From: Trema orientale
Lineage: Eukaryota; Streptophyta; Magnoliopsida; Rosales; Cannabaceae
DNA: 64,000 nt
Direction: 5' to 3'
Assembly (NCBI GenBank): GCA_002914845.1
Contig: JXTC01000178.1
Location: 116,157-180,156, forward strand
This document shows positions 60,093 through 64,000 of this stretch, in pieces. Numbering within the stretch: the stretch's first letter is position 1; every line of letters starts with the position of its first letter. The notes below the pieces were generated by a model, which saw only the letters and a program-made list of their open reading frames with translations, was not told the DNA's origin and made no database searches. The position numbers were made by a program, and so were the translations under genes.

Positions 60093-60099
60093 TCTCTAG

Positions 60100-60540
60100 T
60101 TTCTCTCTCTATTAAATTTTTCTTCTCCAAAATCCACTATTAATCTATGAGAAAAAGAGAAAATAAATGTAAATTATGGTATTTGGTCAAGCGAGTAAAA
60201 GCCACTCAAAGTCACTTCAATTAGTTCTAGATCTTAAGAAATTTTCCACTTTGTGAAAAGTGTAGAAATGGGGATAATTCAAAGTGTAGACTTCGTAAAA
60301 AATAAAGATCATGGCATGCACAAAAAATTAAATTTGAAATAAAGGCTAAGAGCTTATGTCCTAAAAACAAATAAAAAAAAAAAAAAAGAGATTCAATTAG
60401 CTATTAAACTCCTACTGGTTAGTACTGGAAATCTTTTGGGGAAACGGTTCCTTGAAATATCTATCAAAAGATTCCACACTAGCTGAGTTTAATACTCATT
60501 GGGTCAACTTGTCACTAGAAGATATCTATAAAAGTCTGTA
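60100..60540. other. Spacer upstream of the RBX1 pseudogene
   Basis: AT-rich, ending with a TATA-like CTATAAAAG at about 60526-60535, which may be the relic promoter of the pseudogene. Confidence 0.35.
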
Positions 60541-60554
60541 ATTACAAATGGGCC

Positions 60555-60984
60555 ATGGCCACTTTAGCCTCCAACATTCCCATGGTTCCGGCCGGCGAAT
60601 CCTGGAGCGGCGCTGGTCCTTCCAGTAAGAAGCCGAAGCGATTTGAGATCAAGAAATGGAACGCCGTTTCCCTTTGGGCCTGGGATAATTTCTTCGATTC
60701 TTCAATTTTTAGAGTTTCGAATCCAATAATTTGATTCATATGTGATGATTCTTAGACATTCATAACCGTGCGAACTACAGGAACTATATTATGGATCTTT
60801 GTGATTTTTTTATTTTTTTTTGAATTTTTTTTTGTTGATTTTGAAACCCAAGTCGTTCTATTCTATTACTCTTGGTGATTTGATTTGATTTTTTTTATTT
60901 TTTTCATATTGTTTTTTTCTTGGTGGATGATTAGGTATTGAGTGCCAAGTGAACCAGGCTAGTATCCCCAGCAAGGATTGTACG
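60555..60984 (+). pseudogene. RBX1: RBX1 (RING-box protein 1) pseudogene, truncated
   Basis: Exon 1 (60555-60684) encodes [20 protein letters not shown] and then [16 protein letters not shown], the conserved N-terminus of RBX1, the RING subunit of cullin E3 ubiquitin ligases. Exon 2 (60756-60800) gives NRANYRNYIMDL where the family has NCAICRNHIMDL, so two zinc-binding Cys and one His are replaced. Exon 3 (60935-60984) gives CIECQVNQASIPSKDCTV. Introns are retained, so it arose by DNA duplication. Intron 1 starts AT instead of GT, while intron 2 has normal GT-AG ends. The remaining RING exons are absent. Non-functional. Confidence 0.85.
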
Positions 60985-61189
60985 GTAGTTTTTTTTTCTT
61001 TTTTTTGTTAATTTTTTTTTTTTTTTTTTTGCGTTTTTTCATTTATTTTTATTTTTCTAATTTTTTATATTTTTAAAAATGACATAATACCACAGAGGGC
61101 GAGACGTGTCCTCTAAGGTGGCATTTAGCAGAAAAATTTGACAGTTGTTACAAAATTTGGACGAAAGATACTATCGTCATTAAAAAAAA

Positions 61190-61360
61190 GGCGCGTCTAC
61201 AGTAGGGGCGCCCCTACAGTAGGGCCTGTCTATTCACTGTTGGATAGGAATCTGTATATAAATAGATTCTCCACAGATTCCTGTTATTCTCCACAGATTC
61301 CCATCCAACGATAATTACGGCATGACCCTACGTAGGGACGCCCCTACCGTAGCCATCCCC
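61190..61360. mobile_element. Foldback (long inverted repeat) element
   Basis: The left arm has GTCTACAGTAGGGGCGCCCC and TTGGATAGGAATCTG. The right arm reversed has GGCTACGGTAGGGGCGTCCC and TTGGATGGGAATCTGTGGA, so most of the 171 bp folds back on itself. ATTCTCCACAGATTCC occurs twice near the centre. A MITE of unknown superfamily; no clear target duplication. Confidence 0.6.
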
Positions 61361-61431
61361 TATTTTTTTTAGTGGTGAACCCCATCTTATAAAATATAAT
61401 TCTATTTAAAAATATCTTATAGATTTTTATA

Positions 61432-61575
61432 AGCACCACATGATACGTCAGTATGTTACTAGCTTATTATAATTATATTTTATATAAATTTTATAAAAAA
61501 TTAAGTTTATTAATTAGAATCACTAGTAACAAACTGACACTTTATTGTGGTATTAAGCACCAATAGCATTGCTCT
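61432..61575. repeat. Inverted-repeat MITE-like sequence
   Basis: ACCACATGATACGTCAGTAT then GTTACTAG on the left mirrors CTAGTAACAAACTGAC then TTATTGTGGT on the right (61529-61558), across an AT-rich centre. It continues to CACCAATAGCATTGCTCT. Boundaries are uncertain. Confidence 0.45.
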
Positions 61576-61579
61576 AGAA

Positions 61580-62285
61580 GAGCAGCTATCAATGACTCAC
61601 AACTTGCCACGTAGTTTAAACGGTATTATTACAGATTCGTTGTAATTAAAAAAGATGGACAGATGAAAAGCTACCACTTGGACAAGCAGCCATGATTACC
61701 AAAGTAATTGTACGTGTAATTAACCCGAGTTTTTGTACCTTAACTGCAGAAATAAATATAATTGGGTATTTCTTTATTTAAAATTCCTTATTGGATTGGA
61801 CCAACATGTAGCAGCTCACTATATATAGCCTAGGCGTTTAGGCAAATATAGTAAGAAATACAATTTGTAAAAGCCTAAAGAGCTACTATATGAAGTTCCT
61901 GAGATCATTTATATATTATGGGCAGTTAAGACAGTTAGGAGAAAAATAGCTAAAGAATTTAGAGGCGTTCAGAATCCAAAATAATCCAACTAAATCGACC
62001 AATTTAATCCAATCATGAGCTAAAATTTGGATGTTCCATTATGATTTAGATGCCAAATTTCTAATTTTAGTTAAATTGCTTCGGTTGATAGATTTCATTG
62101 TGAAAAATCTAATTAAAATTGAACCAATCCAATCTACATTAAATAAAATAAAAAAATAAATATATTTGAGTATATTTTTGTTTTGGATTGTATGTCTCTT
62201 AGTATAGATCTTACACAAAATAATTGATAATTATAAAATTCTAGAAACTTCTGAAATAGTCACAAGTGTTCTCTCTCTCTCTCTC
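61580..62285. other. Intergenic spacer
   Basis: AT-rich, no gene recognised; ends in a short CT microsatellite (62269-62286). Confidence 0.3.
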
Positions 62286-62286
62286 T

Positions 62287-62620
62287 TGGAGCTGTCAAAA
62301 TGGGTGAGTCGGGCTAGACCGGCCTATCCAAATAAGCGGGCTGCGCCAATTCGGCCCATATGATTGAGATGGGAGCCCTGCCTAGCCCTATGGCCCAGGC
62401 GGGCTGGGCCTAGGCCTGCCAAAAAGGGCCGACGCAGGCCGGCCCATTTTGTCCCGCATTTGGCCCTTTTTTAATTTAAAAGTTTAAAACAATTTAATAA
62501 ATAAAAAATATATATTATATACAATTCTTATAATATATATTATTTATTTTTTAAGAAAATTGCAGTGAAAGTCCTTTTTTGGTCAAAATTTACACGTGTA
62601 TACCTAATCTTTTTTTTAAA
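62287..62620 (+). repeat. GC-rich hAT-like terminal segment, copy B
   Basis: Starts TTGGAGCTGTCAAAATGGG, a hAT-like terminal repeat, followed by GGGCC-rich sequence to about 62466. Then come AAATTGCAGTGAAAGTCC and GGTCAAAATTTACACGTGTA, shared with copy A 2.8 kb upstream in the same orientation. Confidence 0.5.
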
Positions 62621-62629
62621 AAAAATAAA

Positions 62630-63725
62630 TAGATATAAAAAGTAAATAAATAAATCAATCACTCTTCTTTTTTCTCTCACCCACTTGACACTATAATCTC
62701 ATTCTCTTTTCGTTTTCTTTCTCTTTTTCTTTTCTATTTCTTTCTTCCTTTTTCTCTCTCACCCGACACCACACTTTCTCATTATTTTCCTTTCTTTTCT
62801 CTTCTTTTTATTCTTCATCTTTTTCCTTCTAGGTTGTCGACTGACACCTCTTCATCATTATTTTCCTTTATTTAGTTTTCTTTTTTTTTCTTCTTCCTTT
62901 TCAATAAGCCAAGAATCCTCCTCATTGCTATCCCACGAAGCTCTTCAGGAAAGTTTTTTTGAACAAGCTTCTAAGACGTTATTGTAGTTATTTCAATATT
63001 TAGAAGTGATATTATTGAGAACTATAAGAAGACATAGGGTATGGATTTGGTTAAGCTATAAGGAGAATAGTTAGAATATTTATAATTATTTTCTAAGTGT
63101 TAGTATTAATAAAATTTAAGTGATGAAATTGGTATGAATAAAATAATAGCGTCACACGCTCGCACCAGGTACATACGTATAAGGCAACTCGACTGGCGTT
63201 AGACCCGTCTTAGCTGACACGGGGTGCGAGATGATATTTATTCTAGCAGAAAAGAAAAGAAAAAAAAATTAAAACCTAAAACTACAAATTATAGTTGTCG
63301 CGTTTGTACACTATATTAATACAAATCATAGTTCAAGATAATAAAACGTAATGCAGAAAACAAATAAACATAGCATATGAGACCAATTTAAACCATAAAT
63401 TTTTCAATCACAAGTTGGGCCCAAATGTACAAAATTTGGTACGAGCAGACATACTCTTTGACTCAACAGTTGTCATCGTCAAATGCGATTTGCTTATCTA
63501 TAACACAGGATAATGAGTGAGCTTAGGAGCTAAGTAAGTAAAGACGGCTGATAAGTCTAAGTGCAATGCATCATATCATATATTCCAAAATTATTCAACA
63601 TAAAACATAATATTCATCATATGACATAAATGATGGCATGCTTATTCATTGATGCATATGCGATGAAATTTCTAGAGCCTCGATAGTACTGCTGCTGGCT
63701 TAACATAAACTTACATCTTGTTATC
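62630..63725. other. Spacer with pyrimidine-rich tract
   Basis: 62660-62900 is CT-rich. 63145-63240 contains GCGTCACACGCTCGCACCAG and GACACGGGGTGCGAG, a possible fragment of a Gypsy LTR in reverse orientation. No ORF of interest. Confidence 0.3.
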
Positions 63726-63726
63726 A

Positions 63727-63791
63727 TTTTTTTTAAAAAAAAGTGGGGCTTAACTAATAACCACTACTTACTACAAATTTAAAGGAAAATA

Positions 63792-63829
<38 letters not shown>

Positions 63830-63913
63830 CCAAGGCTTGAACCCCTGACTTCGCTAAACTCACGCACACATCCCTAAATAATTATTAGTTAAGCCCCACT
63901 TTTTTAAAAAAAA
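63727..63913. mobile_element. Inverted-repeat element with a (CA)n core
   Basis: Left arm AAGTGGGGCTTAACTAATAA (63741-63760) and right arm ATTATTAGTTAAGCCCCACT (63881-63900) are near-perfect inverted repeats, extended by T/A runs outside. Between them lie about 17 CA units (63793-63827) and a tRNA-like GGCTTGAACCCCTGA. Non-coding. Confidence 0.6.
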
Positions 63914-64000
63914 CTTTCACAGCGGAAGATTAGCCCAGGAATATTCAAAAATTTTCTCGAAACAATTGACTATATGAGTGCATAGTATTGATTCATAGCA

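Noticed and set aside
63793-63827. CRISPR-like array
   Set aside because: It is a simple CA dinucleotide microsatellite in plant nuclear DNA, without spacers.

Overview
The window is nuclear DNA from a flowering plant, almost certainly a eudicot. It is AT-rich, its genes carry short GT-AG introns, and plant-only genes are present (a plastid ORANGE protein, a secreted glycine-rich protein). The spacers are crowded with plant transposons: hAT, Tourist-like MITEs, a tRNA-derived SINE and a large Ty3/Gypsy element. I cannot name the species. Coding genes occupy only part of the 64 kb.

Layout. 1-1182: the 3' part of a broken hAT transposon. 1.2-7.4 kb: decayed gene-like sequence, an RNase H remnant and a MITE. 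7.45-7.94 kb (-): a secreted glycine-rich protein. 8-15.3 kb: intergenic, with several MITEs and an unusual cluster of CGAC/GTCG palindromes. 15.5-19.1 kb (+): ORANGE, 8 exons, 318 aa. 19.7-21.3 kb (-): USB1, the U6 snRNA 3'-end exonuclease, 6 exons, 285 aa, convergent with ORANGE. 21.4-25.4 kb: repeats, including a complete hAT element with a perfect 8-bp target duplication. 25.40-37.71 kb: one nearly complete 12.3-kb Ty3/Gypsy element of the Athila/Tat type with GATAT target duplication. 41.05-49.39 kb (+): an SRS2-like UvrD-family DNA helicase, 29 exons, 1158 aa. 50.2-50.6 and 56.2-56.7 kb (+): two related genes for small secreted four-cysteine peptides; the second is frameshifted. They flank an uninterrupted gene for a heparan-alpha-glucosaminide N-acetyltransferase-like membrane protein (52.3-53.7 kb). 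A stray copy of the last SRS2 exon lies at 57.2 kb, so this 49-57.5 kb block has been duplicated locally. 57.5-64 kb: repeats, a SINE, foldback elements and a truncated RBX1 pseudogene.

The most unusual part is the Gypsy element. Between its integrase and its 3' LTR it carries an intronless, now decayed copy of a LONELY GUY (LOG) cytokinin-activating enzyme gene. That copy has a TATA box just upstream and is preceded by an unrecognised accessory ORF with a four-cysteine cluster. This looks like capture of a host hormone gene by a retrotransposon. The element's gag-pol frame is intact except for seven nonsense codons, each explicable by a single C-to-T change, plus a Tourist-like MITE inserted in the integrase.

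ORANGE (plastid carotenoid control), USB1 (nuclear RNA processing), SRS2 (recombination control), the acetyltransferase-like protein and the secreted peptides show no obvious shared pathway, as expected for neighbouring plant genes. Exon boundaries were placed by hand from GT-AG sites, reading frame and family similarity. No search or alignment program was run.
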